Of a DNA stretch of 64,000 nt, positions 32,546 through 45,400 are shown piece by piece. The first letter of the stretch is position 1; each line of letters starts with the position of its first letter. Made by a program: the position numbers and the translations under genes. The DNA is taken from contig JAWZYV010013285.1 in the NCBI GenBank assembly GCA_038373885.1, positions 806,001 to 870,000 of the forward strand, read 5' to 3'. The stretch comes from Cheiracanthium punctorium. Lineage: Eukaryota > Arthropoda > Arachnida > Araneae > Cheiracanthiidae. The notes beneath the pieces were generated by a model. The model was not told the DNA's origin and made no database searches. It was given only the letters and a program-made list of their open reading frames with translations.

Positions 32546-35172
32546 GCCACAGTCCAAAGTAGATGCAAAGAGGAAAATACTTTACTTTTTTCCTTCCTTG
32601 TGGATAGTTTTCAGCTGTACATGGAATTATTATGTTCTTTTATAAGGATCTGTATGGCAGTAAACATAGTTGTATAGATATTAACACAGTTTCATGCCAA
32701 ACTAATGGTAAAGTGCCGAAAACTCAAGTGTAAAAAGTTATACATAAAATGTGCCTATTTTAAGGAAGCCTTCGGCTTATCGATTAAAATATTGAGCGAA
32801 GTTAGTGAAACACATTAAAATAAATGTTATTCAACTTGTCTCAGCAACCCATGAGAAAATGAGCACTTGTTAGCAAAAGGTTTACGGTAAAAAAACTGCT
32901 TTTAATTGCATTTTTTATTTTATTAGTGAACTTGAGATAAAGATTTCAAATAGTAAAGTAGGATGTATAGCGTTTACCCACCTTAGAATTTGTCTTAAAT
33001 TGTGATGTTCTGAGTTTAGTCTTCAAAAATGTACTGCAGAAAGCCAGTCTTTTAAGTCTTTTGAAATTTAAATGCGATACATAAAGGTTTCAAGAGAGTA
33101 CATCTGCATACAAATTTTTACAATCTCACATTGAAAATGTCTAAATAAATCTAAAATCCTAATGTTAAAATACTAAAAATCAGTAATAAAATTGTTTTAC
33201 ATACAAAACATATTTGTTGGCTCATGTTATAGCTCCCGGTTGCAAAAAAAATTACTTAATTAATTATACACATTTAAGAACATCTGTTTACAAAATCATC
33301 AATCACAAACAAGCTTTTAAATATAGATAATGAATTTTTTTTATATCTGCTTTGTCTTATTAGTCTTACTTTGAATATTTATTTACATATTTACTAATAC
33401 TCATGCGGTAATATATTTTAAGATGATAAACTATCGTAACGATTGATTTGTATTTTTAATTTCATCTACGCAACACAAAATTTACATTTATTTTATTTAT
33501 AGGCTTTGAAACTCAAAAACATGTTTTTATGACAAAGCGTGTAATCTTATTTAAATAGAAGTAACCTCAAGAGCAATATTTTTTAATCTAGTGTTTAAAA
33601 ATATTGGGAAAAGAAAGAAGTAAAATTAATGCGTGTTAGGTGATGAAATACGCGTTATTTCCCTTGGCGGTTATCCAAATGTGGGTGTTTTTCAACACAA
33701 GCACTAGTTGTTACCTAAGCACCTTTTATATAAAAATCTAGCTAGATGTTAAACAAGTAAGATAACTGTTTTACAGAAACTACTTAAAATGTATTAGTAA
33801 AGAATTATGTTTTGGCCGAAAAGCTTAACTCATAAGAGTAGGATCGGCTGTTTGCATGAGATAAAGCAATAAATATGCGTAATGAACCCAATTTGCTGGC
33901 GAAGTGAGCAGAGAAGTATTTTTATTCCCATTCTAACGTAATGAAGTTTAAAATATATTGACATAAGCTATAGTGTTATTAAAATCTAGTAATAAACATA
34001 GATAAAAACGCGAGGGTAAATATTGTGACCAGTATACTGAAATCTGAGCTACAAATTCTAAATCTCAAAATTTATAAATTTCTTGTTGGAGTAAATATTA
34101 AATGGATATCCCATATAAAACAATTAAATACACTCATTTATATAGATACAGATTTAATTTTAATTTAAAATGATTACTAACGGTTTGAACATATTTATCC
34201 ATTGTATCAAAATTCCTATAAAAAGTTCTTCACCGTTTTAATTGAACAAAACTAAATAACAGTTTTTAATAGTTTTTGTGTAGTATTTACCTTACCCAAC
34301 CCAATGTATAATATTTACCATTTTTACTTTAACAAGCAAACATTTTAAGTCTATGCAAAATAGTCAAAACTCAGATCTAGTTTCTCTAATATCGTATTTT
34401 ACGTTTGTTGAATTAGGAACATTGCAAAAGATTTTGTGAAAGAGAAAAAAAAATTACATTCTTCTTTTAAACACGAGCTGGAACAAGAAAAGACACTAGG
34501 TCTATAAGAAAATGTTGAATATCCAGATTTAGACAAGAAATATCTTTCTAAATCTTTAGCTGAGGCAATTAATTTTAATTCTTTTTTCTCGTGTATGTCT
34601 TACAATTATGTGCTCAGATACTCATATTTCGAACCGAGTATAGAGAATTTCTGGCGAAGGCTTCGAAACTCATTAGCAAAATATTCTACTATTTACGTTT
34701 AGTTTACGTAGAACTTTTATAATATTAAAAGCTTACAAATATTTCAAAGCAACGATTTTTAAAATTTAATACGTTCCGTAATGTGGTATTTGTAAAAATT
34801 TTGAGAAATGCAATTAATACGCATTCACAAAACAGTCACAGTGTGTTCTTTTTAAAGTACAATTTAACTATGCACATTCAATTTTTGAATTTTGAAATCT
34901 GGAGTAAACAGAGATTAATTCTAAATAAATCACATTTAGTAAAAAAAAGGAAACTAGAACTTTATACACATTTCAATGTAATTAAACGAATAAAAATCTA
35001 ACACATTAACTACACATTACGTATTATTTTTCCTTAACATACTATTTTTTCTACAACAAAATAACTTAATGTTTCCCAACGTAAAGTAATCCTTTTACAA
35101 AATCTCATTTCACTACTAATTTTGCGAATGCCTTCAGCCATCTCCTTTATCGATTTGTAGCTTGGGATGCTT
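32546..35172. other. AT-rich DNA, no gene recognised
   Basis: Unique-looking AT-rich DNA. Frame 34783-35001 has AT-driven codons and no recognisable features. Confidence 0.5.
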
Positions 35173-36595
35173 AATGATCTTGCATGGATCATCTTGAGCC
35201 TTGTTCAGAAGTTACCGAAAATAAAGCGGCTCAAGATCTGTTTTCTGCTTCTGGCGATTATGTAGTACAAAGTGCAACTTGTTTCGAAAAGTTTTAGATT
35301 TGATGATGTCCGTAGGTATGCATAAGTGTCGCGGATGTATATTGCGTCGGTGTTACTGACATGAAGTTTTCGATTAGGGTTGTCTGAGATTTGAAAGACG
35401 AAATGAGATATGGTTAAGAATTGAGTTTCCAAGTGTAAGATAATGTGTCGGAAACAATTTTGCAGGAAAGTTTAAAAAGTGGCAGTAGAACTTGAAGCAT
35501 TTTTTTATTAAAAAAAATATTCATGTATTGTGGTAATTCAAAGAATAAGAATGAAAAGGCAAACAAATATTTGAGCAGAACTTTATAAATTTCAGACAAT
35601 GTAGATGGTAATTTGTTTCAAATAATGTGTGTTATAATTTGGCAGTAGTCTTCATACGTACGTGTCTGAAAATGAGAATTTTATTTGGTGCTAGACGTAA
35701 TTTAAATTGATTATAAATTTTAGCCTGAAGCTACTCCTACAAAAATAGATTATACTAAATGATCTTGCATGGATCATCTTGAGCCTTGTTCAGGAGTTAC
35801 CGAAAATAAAGCAGCTCAAGACCTGCTGTTTTCTATTTCTTGGCGATTCTGTACAGAGTGCAACTTGTTTAAAAACTTTCAGATTTGATGATGTCCGTAG
35901 ATATGCATAAGTGCCGTGGATGTATATAGCGTCGGAGTTACTGACTCGAAGTTTACGATTAGTGTTGTTTCAGATTTGAAATGCCGAAATGAGATATGGT
36001 TAAGAATTGAGGTTCCAAATGTTAGATAATGTGTCGGAAATACGTTTTCGGGAAAGTTTAGCGAAAGTTTAAAAAGAAGGCAGCAGAAGTCGAAGTATAA
36101 GTGGTATTTCATTTTTAAAAAATCATCATGTTTTGTGGTAATTGAAATAGCAAGAATGAAAACACAAACAAACATTTCAACAGAACTTCATCAATTTTAA
36201 ATAATTTAGATGAAAATTGGTTTCATTTGTACTGTGTGTTAAAGCAAGGATACTCTATTGCTATTTGCCTAAGAAGGGATGCCTTGGGTATATTTTAAGG
36301 GGTTCTAGCGCATATTCACATTACATCTTGAGAAAACAACTCAAAACTATAAACCGTTAGATTTATGGCCGCTCGATTGGCTCAAACCCGGCGCCTTCAC
36401 ACTTCAGCGATCTAACATGTTCAGTGTCTTATCCACTCGGCCATGTTGGGGCAATTTGCTTCAAATATCGTACATTCTAAATTTAGAAGTAGTTAACATA
36501 CGTGTAAGAAAATTAAAATTTATTTGATACTCGATTCAAGTGAACTGGATTACAATTTTTAGGCTCAAGCTAGTCTACAAAAATATGTGTCAGAA
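35173..36595. repeat. 585-bp tandem duplication, second unit split by a SINE
   Basis: AATGATCTTGCATGGATCAT starts at 35173 and at 35758. The units match through AAATGAGATATGGTTAAGAA, GATAATGTGTCGGAAA and on to the CATACGTACGTGTCTG / CATACGTGTAAG region near 35660 and 36500. In unit 2 a 216-bp insertion with a tRNA-like end (36240-36455) interrupts the match. Divergence is moderate, with small indels. Minus frames within the units (for example 35879-36175) differ in length between copies, which argues against conserved coding. Confidence 0.88.
36240..36455 (-). mobile_element. tRNA-derived SINE, minus strand
   Basis: The complement of 36372-36450 begins CATGGCCGAGTGGATAAGAC, a clear A-box region of Leu/Ser-type tRNA with a long variable arm. 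It continues to GGCGCCGGGTTTGAGCC, a diverged B box. A ~115-base tail follows to 36240. The flanking words ATTGGTTTCATTTGTACTG (left) and AATTTGCTTCAAATATCG (right) both match the single AATTTGTTTCAAATAATG of the undisturbed paralogous unit at about 35612, so they look like an imperfect target duplication. It would be transcribed by RNA polymerase III and depends on a LINE for mobility. Confidence 0.72.
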
Positions 36596-37365
36596 TATTT
36601 AATAACATGAGTCTTTTTTTCTCCATGTCGAGATTTTTGCTAGTAGGGTCTAAATATGTGATATTCAATTCCTAAAAAAATTGTTTAAAGGATTCTTCAA
36701 AGTAACAGGAACAATTTTAAAAGATGGCAAAGGAGACTTAGACGATAACCAATAACATACCGGTGCAGTGTCAAAAATAGCGTGACTTTGCAAAAGTGTT
36801 GAAGTTTTCTTATTTCTTCTTTACTAATCTATATTACAAATAATTTTACTTCAGAAATGTGGCATCACTCAAAATGAAATGCTATTCTGAATAGCTGATT
36901 TTAGTTCAGTATTTTCGATGAAAAAAGTAATTAATTCGAAACACATTCCAAGTTGCAATATCATATTTTTGATCTAAAAATACCCGTTATCAATTTGTAT
37001 AAGCCCCCTATTAAAAAAAGCCTTTTATGTGATGAAAAATGTCCGAAAAAATGGTATGAGTTCAATTTTTTCTGCATCATAATTCAGTTAGTTTCAGAGA
37101 TAGAGTTATGCGGTTTTTTTTTCTATTTGTCTTGTTGGATGGAAAATAAAAACTTTTAGATTTTTTTGGTACGGGGTTCGTATAAAAATTAAATAGTGCA
37201 ACTTATTGAGAATTAGCAAGAAGAAATTTTTCTTAACGGGTTCTTATTTCCGACCTTAATTTGAACAATTTTTTAAATTTACACTACCCACTTATCTTTA
37301 ATAAATAAAGAATGAAAGCCCCTATATATATATATATATATATATAACTATATATATATATATAA

Positions 37366-37401
<36 letters not shown>

Positions 37402-37418
37402 CTATATATATATATATA

Positions 37419-37468
<50 letters not shown>

Positions 37469-38395
37469 ATTTTATGCTTAAGAAAATCCTTTTAATAAGA
37501 TCTGATATTTTACAAAATTATACACAGTATTTGCATTTTAAATCTCCGATTTGTTATAAATTTAGCTATTACGAAATCTTTTATTTTATACGACAATTTT
37601 TTTTTAAACAACTCATCATACATTTTAAGGAACAAATTTCTAAGATAAATTGCAAAATTTATTCATTTCTAGTAAAAATTTAAATATGAGGTAAATCTTA
37701 TTATGTTTAAAGAAACATCAATTTTAACCAGTATACTCTTTTAAAATTGTTAAATTAAATTATAATTACTGCCAATTTTAAAATTTAAGAGTTATTTAAA
37801 AATGAAATATTTCCTACCTCAAACTAATGGAGTTACTTGTTTTTCAGAGAAACATATTTTTAAAATATTATATTGAAAAATTAATCCGCTTATTCTGTCT
37901 AAATGGAAGTACAAATATTGTTAAATTTCAATAATTATTGCAAAATCATATAAAGAAGTAAGATGTTTTCGAAATTTTTTTATCCTTTTTATAAACCTTT
38001 TAATGAAAACTACTTTCTAAACCGTAAACTTTGGTAAAAACCTGCACATAATGCCTTGCAATTATAATTTAACGAAAGTAAAATAGCTTTTTCTTCAGAA
38101 TGAATGATGTCTGATACAATTAGTTAAAAAATCTCTTCCTGAATGTTCCTTATTTTAATTTGCTTAATGGAGAGTCTTCGCTTCTATATTTAAAAAATAA
38201 ATAAATCACATCGATGTATTTCCTAATAGATTCTAGCACTTTCTTTAAAATTACTTCTTCGCCTAAAGATAAATAATTTTGATTTTTTTTTTTTTTTTTT
38301 TTTACAAAATATATTTTTTGTGCATTATTATGACATTTCGAAAGAAAATAGTTTATATGTGTGTGTTTTCAGCTACTATATTTCAAGGAACATTT
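36596..38395. other. AT-rich DNA with a (TA)n array
   Basis: No gene is seen. Includes the (TA)n tract at 37323-37465 and a T-run at 38284-38304. Confidence 0.5.
37323..37465. repeat. (TA)n microsatellite with ACTA interruptions
   Basis: Alternating TA broken by AACTA four times (about 37347, 37366, 37400, 37420). The spacing suggests segmental duplication within the array. Confidence 0.95.
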
Positions 38396-38399
38396 TAAT

Positions 38400-39195
38400 G
38401 GGTGTTTCACGAAGAGCCCCTAAATTTCAACGACTCAAAAAATGAATAATTTACAAACGGTGGTAGAAAGAACTATGAAGCAAGTGGTATATATTAATTA
38501 AAGAACCGTAAGAATTTGATACTGAAGTCACAGAATTTTAGTTACGAATTACACCGATAGATGCTGCTATTAGCGGCAATAAGGATGACAGAAAGAGAGC
38601 TCAGACATCGATAGCGACCATACCAAAATGAATTTAATATGCGCATATACTATTCCAGGGCCGTATGCAAGGAAAAAATTTCGTAGTTTGAGGAAGGAGA
38701 TGAGGTCGAGAGATTATGGAAATCAGTTCATACCATTACCCATAAATGTCATACAGTTTAACGCAACAGCTCTATCATCGATTTATTCGTCAAGAAACCA
38801 AAAACATCTTGCGAACAGCGCAAACGAGCCCCATCTTGCATAAACCGAGCCTTACCTTGTCGATTAGATCCTCCAATGGTTGTTGAGTGGCGTCAAATGC
38901 TTCAAAAACGCAGTATACCGTCAGTCATCATCATTTCTCGAATAGAAAAAAGTTGAATGACGCATTTGCAAGAGATTGCAGCCTAAATGGGAAAATTCGG
39001 GCAATCGAGCGGTCATGTGTGTGATAAATAACGGTTTTCTTAGAATCGTGTAACACTTGCAGCGCCATCTATCGACGGAATTTATAACTGCAATTTTGTG
39101 GTTTCTGCATTCTTAAGGTTTTTTCATAAACATACCACTGGGTCCATGCTTCTATAAACCAAAGTTTTTGAGTTATTTATTTTCAAAGATAGGGT
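38400..39195 (-). mobile_element. Decayed DNA transposon with ~190-bp inverted repeats
   Basis: The left arm (about 38400-38590) and right arm (about 39010-39195) are diverged inverted complements over most of their length. Matching landmarks are CGATAGATGCTGCT with AGCGCCATCTATCG, CAAGTGGTATAT with CATACCACTGGG, and ACTCAAAAAATGAATAAT with AGTTATTTATTTT. Between them the minus strand holds a transposase remnant. The outer tips and target duplication could not be fixed. Confidence 0.65.
38610..38940 (-). pseudogene. DDE transposase remnant (mariner/IS630-like), minus strand
   Basis: On the minus strand from about 38850 one reads RFMQDGAR, then CSQDVFGFL; further on, in other frames, come a MGNGMN-like word and SLDLIS. 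This corresponds to the order WxMQDGAxPH, QxVxxFL, GNGMxWPPYSPDLxP found around the second and third catalytic positions of mariner/IS630-type DDE transposases. Stops and frameshifts are frequent, and only the C-terminal half remains. Family placement rests on remembered motif order. Confidence 0.6.
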
Positions 39196-40636
39196 GTAAA
39201 ATAAAACGAGAGTGTTTGCTAATTACTGCATTTTTCGTATGATAAGTGCTTGTTTATAAAAAAATTTCCACAGATTTTTTTAATTATGATTTATTAATAT
39301 TAGAGTTAAAAAGGCAGCTGTTTTTCTCTGATTAAGTCGCAGAGATTTCTTAGTTATACTCTGAATGTGTTAGACAGTGTAATTTGGGCGGGCTAGATTA
39401 TGGATTCGTCAACCGCTGATGAGTAAATTAGTCCAACATGCGACGAGCAGTGTGCCAGCCACACCAATTGCACGCTTTCTTCATTGGTACATCGGAGGAT
39501 AATCGAAAACGCGCCTTTTTATTGCCAGCAAGTGACTGTAAAAATCCCAGGACATGTGACGTTCAGAATCCCACAACATGTGCCTCTCAAAAGTTTGTGA
39601 GACGTAACGTGCAAACTATACGGCAGTTAACAGTAAAATAATCTGTGACTTGAGTTGCAAATTACTCGGCATATAGAATTGTAAAGACTACGATATGCGG
39701 CTCATCATTCCAAGAACTTCCAGATGTATCCGTGGGAGTGAGTTGTATAGCGCGTCGAATCTGCAGTAGCAAACTTTTAAAAGCAACATTTCAGCATTTA
39801 AAGGCGATTGCAGAGCTTTTGCTGGCTTCCAACAAACTCTATCTTTCAAAAAGATGGATTCTAGAAGATAATGGAGTATCGGTAATTAATTTGATGGAAC
39901 AGAAAAAAGAAATTTGTGAAATCGGTAATACCTCTAATATTCAAACTGAAGAGTTTCATGTCAAAACGTACTTTCTCTCTTCCATTTTTACAAGATTACT
40001 GTGAACATTCTTATGTTCTAGGGTATGAGAAAGCTTTCTGTATTCAATAGTTTAAGTTAAATTAATCTCATAATTTATTAATTATAGTATTTTATTATCA
40101 CTCACAAAATGGAGCATATTTATCAATGTGTTCAATGCATTTTTTTTTGAATATGTAAGAACACTGCCATTAAGTACTACTTAAAATTAATAAGGAAGTT
40201 TATTATATTTTACAATAAAAATCTTACTTTAAATGTGTACACAAACTTAAAATATGTACTTCTTTGAAAGATGAATACAAAAATCTCATTAATTTTTCTA
40301 AATTTGCACACTGTTGCCAAAAAAAAGTAAGAAGTTGAAGAAGAAGACTGTTGTGAATTTTCGTGGCGATTCGCTCGTTACTAACTATACTTTGTTCTAA
40401 AATCCATGCTGAGTGCGTCGAACAATGAGCCATATATTTTCATTCGCATGTTCTTCGGTTAATTAGGCACTCGATATGTATCCTTAAAAATCATCCTTAG
40501 GATTCGGCGGTACTTCATGAAATATGCGTAAAATTAACAAACTGAATCAATTTTAGACTTATTTTTGATAAGCCAAATTTTACGATATTTTGACATTAGT
40601 CATCAAGTCTAGCAACATTTAAAGCTATTTTCAGAA
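39196..40636. other. Unassigned DNA with two adjacent plus-strand frames
   Basis: 39430-40004 is less AT-rich and holds a 67-codon frame (39438-39641, several Cys) and a 90-codon frame (39732-40004, LKAIAELLLASNKL, helical-looking). They are in different frames with no obvious joining. I recognise neither. The rest is AT-rich and empty. They could be remnants of a mobile element or chance frames. Confidence 0.35.
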
Positions 40637-41237
40637 TAGGGTCAGGTAGGGTAATTACGACCACTTTTTACAAATTTCAACTTTCAAAAAGTGATTTTTA
40701 AACACTTTTTAAGTATAGGAAAACTATTGTTTTCATTTATTAGGTGGAGGTGGGGGGGGGGAGACTTTGACCTTTTAGGAACACCTTGTAAAATTTTTGT
40801 TTCTGCAGGAACGATATTTGCTTGAAATTTAAGGAATGGTCTTAATTACCCAAACAAAATCACGCACACACACAAAAGGGTAATTTCGACCACCGATGGG
40901 GTAATTATGACCGCTTGATACTTTCGCTTACAACGTTTGCTGGAGCAGTTGAGACTACTATTCTTGTTTTTGTTAATTTTATCTTGGTGCGGATATGATT
41001 GTTAAAAATTGAGTAATAAAGTACTAATTTATGCTTATTAAACTAAAAAGGTATCTTGCTGCAAAGGGGTCGGTATTAAATATCACACTTTTACAAAAAG
41101 AAAAATATTGAAAATAAGAATTGTTGAAAAAACTTGAAAAAAAAATTGTGTTAAGTAATGTTTTCTGGCAATGTTTATTTGAAGAGAAAAATAAAACCAA
41201 AATAAAATAAAGTCAATATAAATGCTACTGTTGTTGG

Positions 41238-41492
41238 CAGTGGTGGATCCAGAATTTTTTTTTGGGGAGGGGCTAAATTTTTTTTTAAAAAGCTTATTTC
41301 ACCCAATTAAAATGCACTATAATTCAAAATTTTAGTCTAAATCAATGGGCATGCTTTTGGGAGGGCCTAAGTAATAAAATATGATCATTTTAGCATTTTA
41401 AAGTGTATAATAAAGAAGAATGTTACCCTTCAGCAATCTTTTTTGGGGGGGCTGAAGCCCCCTAGCCCCTGGATCCGCTGGATCCGCTACTG
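41238..41492. mobile_element. hAT-type MITE with perfect 8-bp target duplication
   Basis: Tips CAGTGGTGGATCCAGAATTT and CTGGATCCGCTACTG are inverted complements. GTTGTTGG is repeated exactly at 41230-41237 and 41493-41500. GGATCCGCT is doubled at the right end. The 255-bp interior is non-coding and contains GGGGAGGGGC and GGGGGGGCTGAAGCCCC. Confidence 0.92.
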
Positions 41493-42129
41493 GTTGTTGG
41501 TACTATATTGTCTGTTTTTATAATCATATCATTATGAAAAAGTAACTATTTTCTTGAAAGAAATATACATGGTCTAGATGAATTTTTTGTGTTTATGATC
41601 TCATTTATTTTTGTAACAAATTCTTATTTGATAAAATTTTCAACTCTTGGAATGTACTTTTGGTTGTTCACACTCCAGTATGTTTTAAGCATGAGAAATT
41701 TTTAGAAATCATCAACAGAAAAAATCCCTTTTATGATTTATTTTTAAATTAAATCTAACAAATACACAAAATATATTAAATTACCTTTATTCTTAATGTA
41801 TTTTAAGTGATATAAAACAAGTATATGCATTTTGAGATCGCATAAACTTTTCTATTATGCTTTTATACATGGTCATAAACTTTTCTATTATGCTTTTATA
41901 CATGGTCATAACTACCCCACTTTAAAAAAAAAGCTGTTTTGTAAGAGTGACCATGGATTTGAAAATATTTAATTATGTTAAAAAATTTAAAATGTCAGAA
42001 GCTCCCAAAAACATTACCAACATACTTTTAATATAAATTAACTAGCCCACAAAGAAATAACTTCGAACATCGAACAATAAAATCCTGTTTTTGAAAATTT
42101 TCACATGGTGTTTGTTTATCAGTGGTTGC

Positions 42130-42303
42130 CAGGGGCGTAGCCAAGGGGGGTATAGGGGGTCGCAATACCCCACCTCCCATGAGGAAATTTCGCAATACAA
42201 AATGTATTTTCTTCACTCTCTTATCACACACACGTATACATATATGAGAGTTGAAGTAGTCGTAAACCCCTCCCCCTTTTAAAAATTTCTGGCTACGCCA
42301 CTG
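42130..42303. mobile_element. MITE of the CAGTGGCGTAGCC family, third copy
   Basis: Tips CAGGGGCGTAGCCAAGG and ATTTCTGGCTACGCCACTG are inverted complements. The core (ATACAAAATGTATTTTCTTC, CACGTATACATATATGAG) matches 12961-13133. No clear target duplication remains. It is nested in the TA-flanked element 40639-42433. Confidence 0.82.
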
Positions 42304-42435
42304 TTATAATAATACTTAATGATAAAAGATACCTATCATGAAAAATACATTATTTTTATGTCAAATAGTTTGCAAAAGATTTTCATAGATTTTTTTAAAA
42401 AATTTCGCTGGCGGTAATTACCCCATCTGACCGTA

Positions 42436-45400
42436 GTTCTTGCATATCTAGTCCTTTCGCTTATCAGTATTATTGTGAGTGACTGAATAATGAGAAATGT
42501 GGAGAACATTCTACAATGGAATTATAGAACATTTTTCAGAAAGGTTATGGAAATATGTTAGAGGCGGAGTAGTATGGTCAAACTGTTAGTTGCATCGGTT
42601 TATGTATGGGCAGGACTTGGCGGAAACACTGTTTTTCTGGCTATTTTAAGAAGCGGTTAAAAAAGGCTTGTTGCTCCACTGTCAGGAGAGGGATTGTGGT
42701 ATATTGTACTCTGTGGAGCCACGGTGACACCAGCTAAATGGCATAGGCAGTGTTAAAAATTCTCAAAAAGGGCCCTAATTTTTGGCAATGTGAAAATGTC
42801 CCTATTCTTAGCAATGAGAATCTCATTACAAGAATAAGGACCTGTGTATATATTATATGGGACGTATTTTAGCTGTTGCATTTGACTATTATTTTGAGAA
42901 TTGCTCTTTATGAATTTCTGTGAATTGAGCTATGAGGATTAACGAGTTTCTTGAAGCATTAAAGTTCGTGTTTTGTCTTGAAAATTCAGCTGGTTCTTGA
43001 CAATTTTTTTCAGACACAAGATTTCGTCACCCATCATTACGAACCCATTGTTCTTTCGAAAGCTTTTCGGTGGAGAAAGATTTTCCACAATATTACTCTC
43101 GCCCCTCCAAAATAAAAAAATAAAAAACATTTTTAACAGCGGGACAGTATTCTGCAAATCAAGTGCATTGCACTTGACTCATTATAATTCAATTTAAAGG
43201 CAACGAATTTCCTTTAAAATGTAATAAAAGTGACTTATTTTATGTATCGGGTCATCGAATTTTAACTGATAAATATTTTAGGTATGGTAATTTGTTGCAT
43301 ATGTCGGACAAGATTGGGCTATAGCAACAAAATAAAACATGCCATCTAATTCTGAAATTGAATGAATTTAACGTCCCTGGACAATGATATTTTATCATTG
43401 CATTTCGCAACATAATAATAATGTAAACAAACTCACAGTGAAACAGTTTACATGTCTCTAGAAAAGAATAATCCTTTTAATGGCATGAAATAGCAAACGA
43501 AAAAAAACAGCTAACTGCTAAAGTTTAAATTTATATTTATTTGTACATCGACAAATGATACTAAATAAGCTTGCGAAATAAGTTTTATTCTTTTACCAAA
43601 TAATGATTCGCGAGAAACGGTTAAAAGAATTGAATTTTTACCGCATTTCAAGTGTATAAAAATTAGTTACGAAACTAAACACGAGCCTCGCGAAATTAGA
43701 ATAAAAGATACATTACATGCACATTAAAGGAAAAGGGCTTAGACACTAAAAGCGTATTCCTTAGTTGCAGACGTCTAAATTATGCTAATATTTGTTTTTA
43801 ACGGATGAGAATAATAGCGAAAAGCAAACATTAAGAAACATTCAAGCTTAACACACGGAAAATGGAATCAGAATTACTTTTTTATGGTTAAATTCATTTA
43901 GAATGCAGATTTATGTCTAAAGTTATTTTTCTAAGTGCATATTAACTGACATATAACTATTCACCTCTTAATTGTCCTAGATTAGAATAATCAGAGAAGT
44001 TCGCACTTCTATTCTTAATTTTGCCTTTAAGTATTCCTGAAGTATAGCTAATTGGTATTTTTAGGGATGAAAACTGTTTATGAAAAGCCTTAACAAGATG
44101 CAGTGTTATTTCTAGGTTAACTAATTGGCTTTTTAGTTTGCCGTATGGTTATTCTTTAATGCTTTTATTAGAGCTCATGATATGGGACTCTTTCACGGAT
44201 ATTTTGGTTAATAGAAATATATAATTATTGTTTAATATTTACCAAATTAATTGGGATAAATTTGTTAAAATATTAAAAATGGTCAAGTACGAGAGCCCGG
44301 AGTGGAAGTTAATATAAAAATTTAGGTGACCAAAAAAAGATTCTGATTAAACAAAATATTCAAAAGTAACGTGTGCAAAACCAAGAAAAATGTGATTTGA
44401 AACAGAACTCATGTGTTTGGAGATACCCTTTTGCTATACTAAAAGTACAGAAATAAGCCCATGAGAAATTATTGTACATTAGCATGTAGAATGACAGAAA
44501 ACACGAAAAACTTCTATCACGAAACTCTGAAACCAATTGACGATTAGACGATTGATTGCCATAATTAACAACAATCTTTTCTCATTTCTTCCCCCATGTT
44601 TTTGGCGTTGTTCAAAACCTAAATCATTACTGAGCCAAGGATATGTATTCATAATACTACATTTAAAGTTTACTAAAATTGAAGAGATTTACAAACATAC
44701 TTACTGTTTTCAGTTGGCCAATAGTATCTGCATTAGCATGTTCGATATAGATTTTGCATTAGAAGGACCTATGGGTGACCACACTTATGCTCAGGAAGGG
44801 ACCATGCTCCCCCCAGCTTCCATATTACAATTATGATATACGTATTGATATAACGTAAAAATAGTTCAACACTAAAATGTGGTATATTTCTGGGGCATGT
44901 TTATACACACACCTAAAAAAATTTTATAGAAGCTCATGGAAGGACCGCGATTTGAAAGCAGTTGATCAATCATTCTAATCAGGGCAAACTCAATTACGTT
45001 TTGAGAAGTAATCTCCTACCAACGTATATCAAATGACAATTTTTTAAAGAATTATATATTTTATCACGTCTATACACGAAAATTGTACAGCAGTCCCATT
45101 GGGGAAGAAAAAAAGGTACTTTTCCGTCCCCAGCCGGGCACAAGCAAAAAATTGCCAAATAATGTAGAATTCCACCAAATTTTTTACAACCATACAACCA
45201 ACTGTATTGTATATAAATAATAATACAGTTGTAGATTGGAACAGTTACTTAAGAGAAGTTTGTGTAGAGGTATTAACGGAATGTGAGAAAAAAAATATCG
45301 ATATATCGTCCTGAAAAAATAGTTGAGATAGACGAGAGCTGATCTACAAAACGAAAGAACAATGCCGGACGACAAATGCTGGATTTATGTGGAGACGAGG

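Larger units (their letters stand above)
40639..42433. mobile_element. TA-flanked Tigger/pogo-like element, non-coding, with two nested MITEs
   Basis: The left end GGGTCAGGTAGGGTAATTAC and the complement of the right end CGGTCAGATGGGGTAATTAC match as terminal inverted repeats. TA lies outside both (40637-40638, 42434-42435). The motif GGTAATTNNGACCAC recurs subterminally near 40881 and 40899, and inverted (CATAACTACCCCAC) at about 41907. No transposase remains. A 33-bp direct doubling (ATAAACTTTTCTATTATGCT...) lies at 41845-41910. A hAT MITE (41238) and a GGCGTAGCC MITE (42130) inserted later. Confidence 0.8.

Noticed and set aside
35205..36175. A minus-strand gene duplicated with the 585-bp repeat
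   Set aside because: The minus frames in the two units differ in length and are disrupted by indels that are not multiples of three.
36372..36450. A serine or leucine tRNA gene, minus strand
   Set aside because: The acceptor and anticodon stems do not pair, the B box is diverged, and it forms the head of an insertion with a tail and target-like duplication; a SINE fits better.
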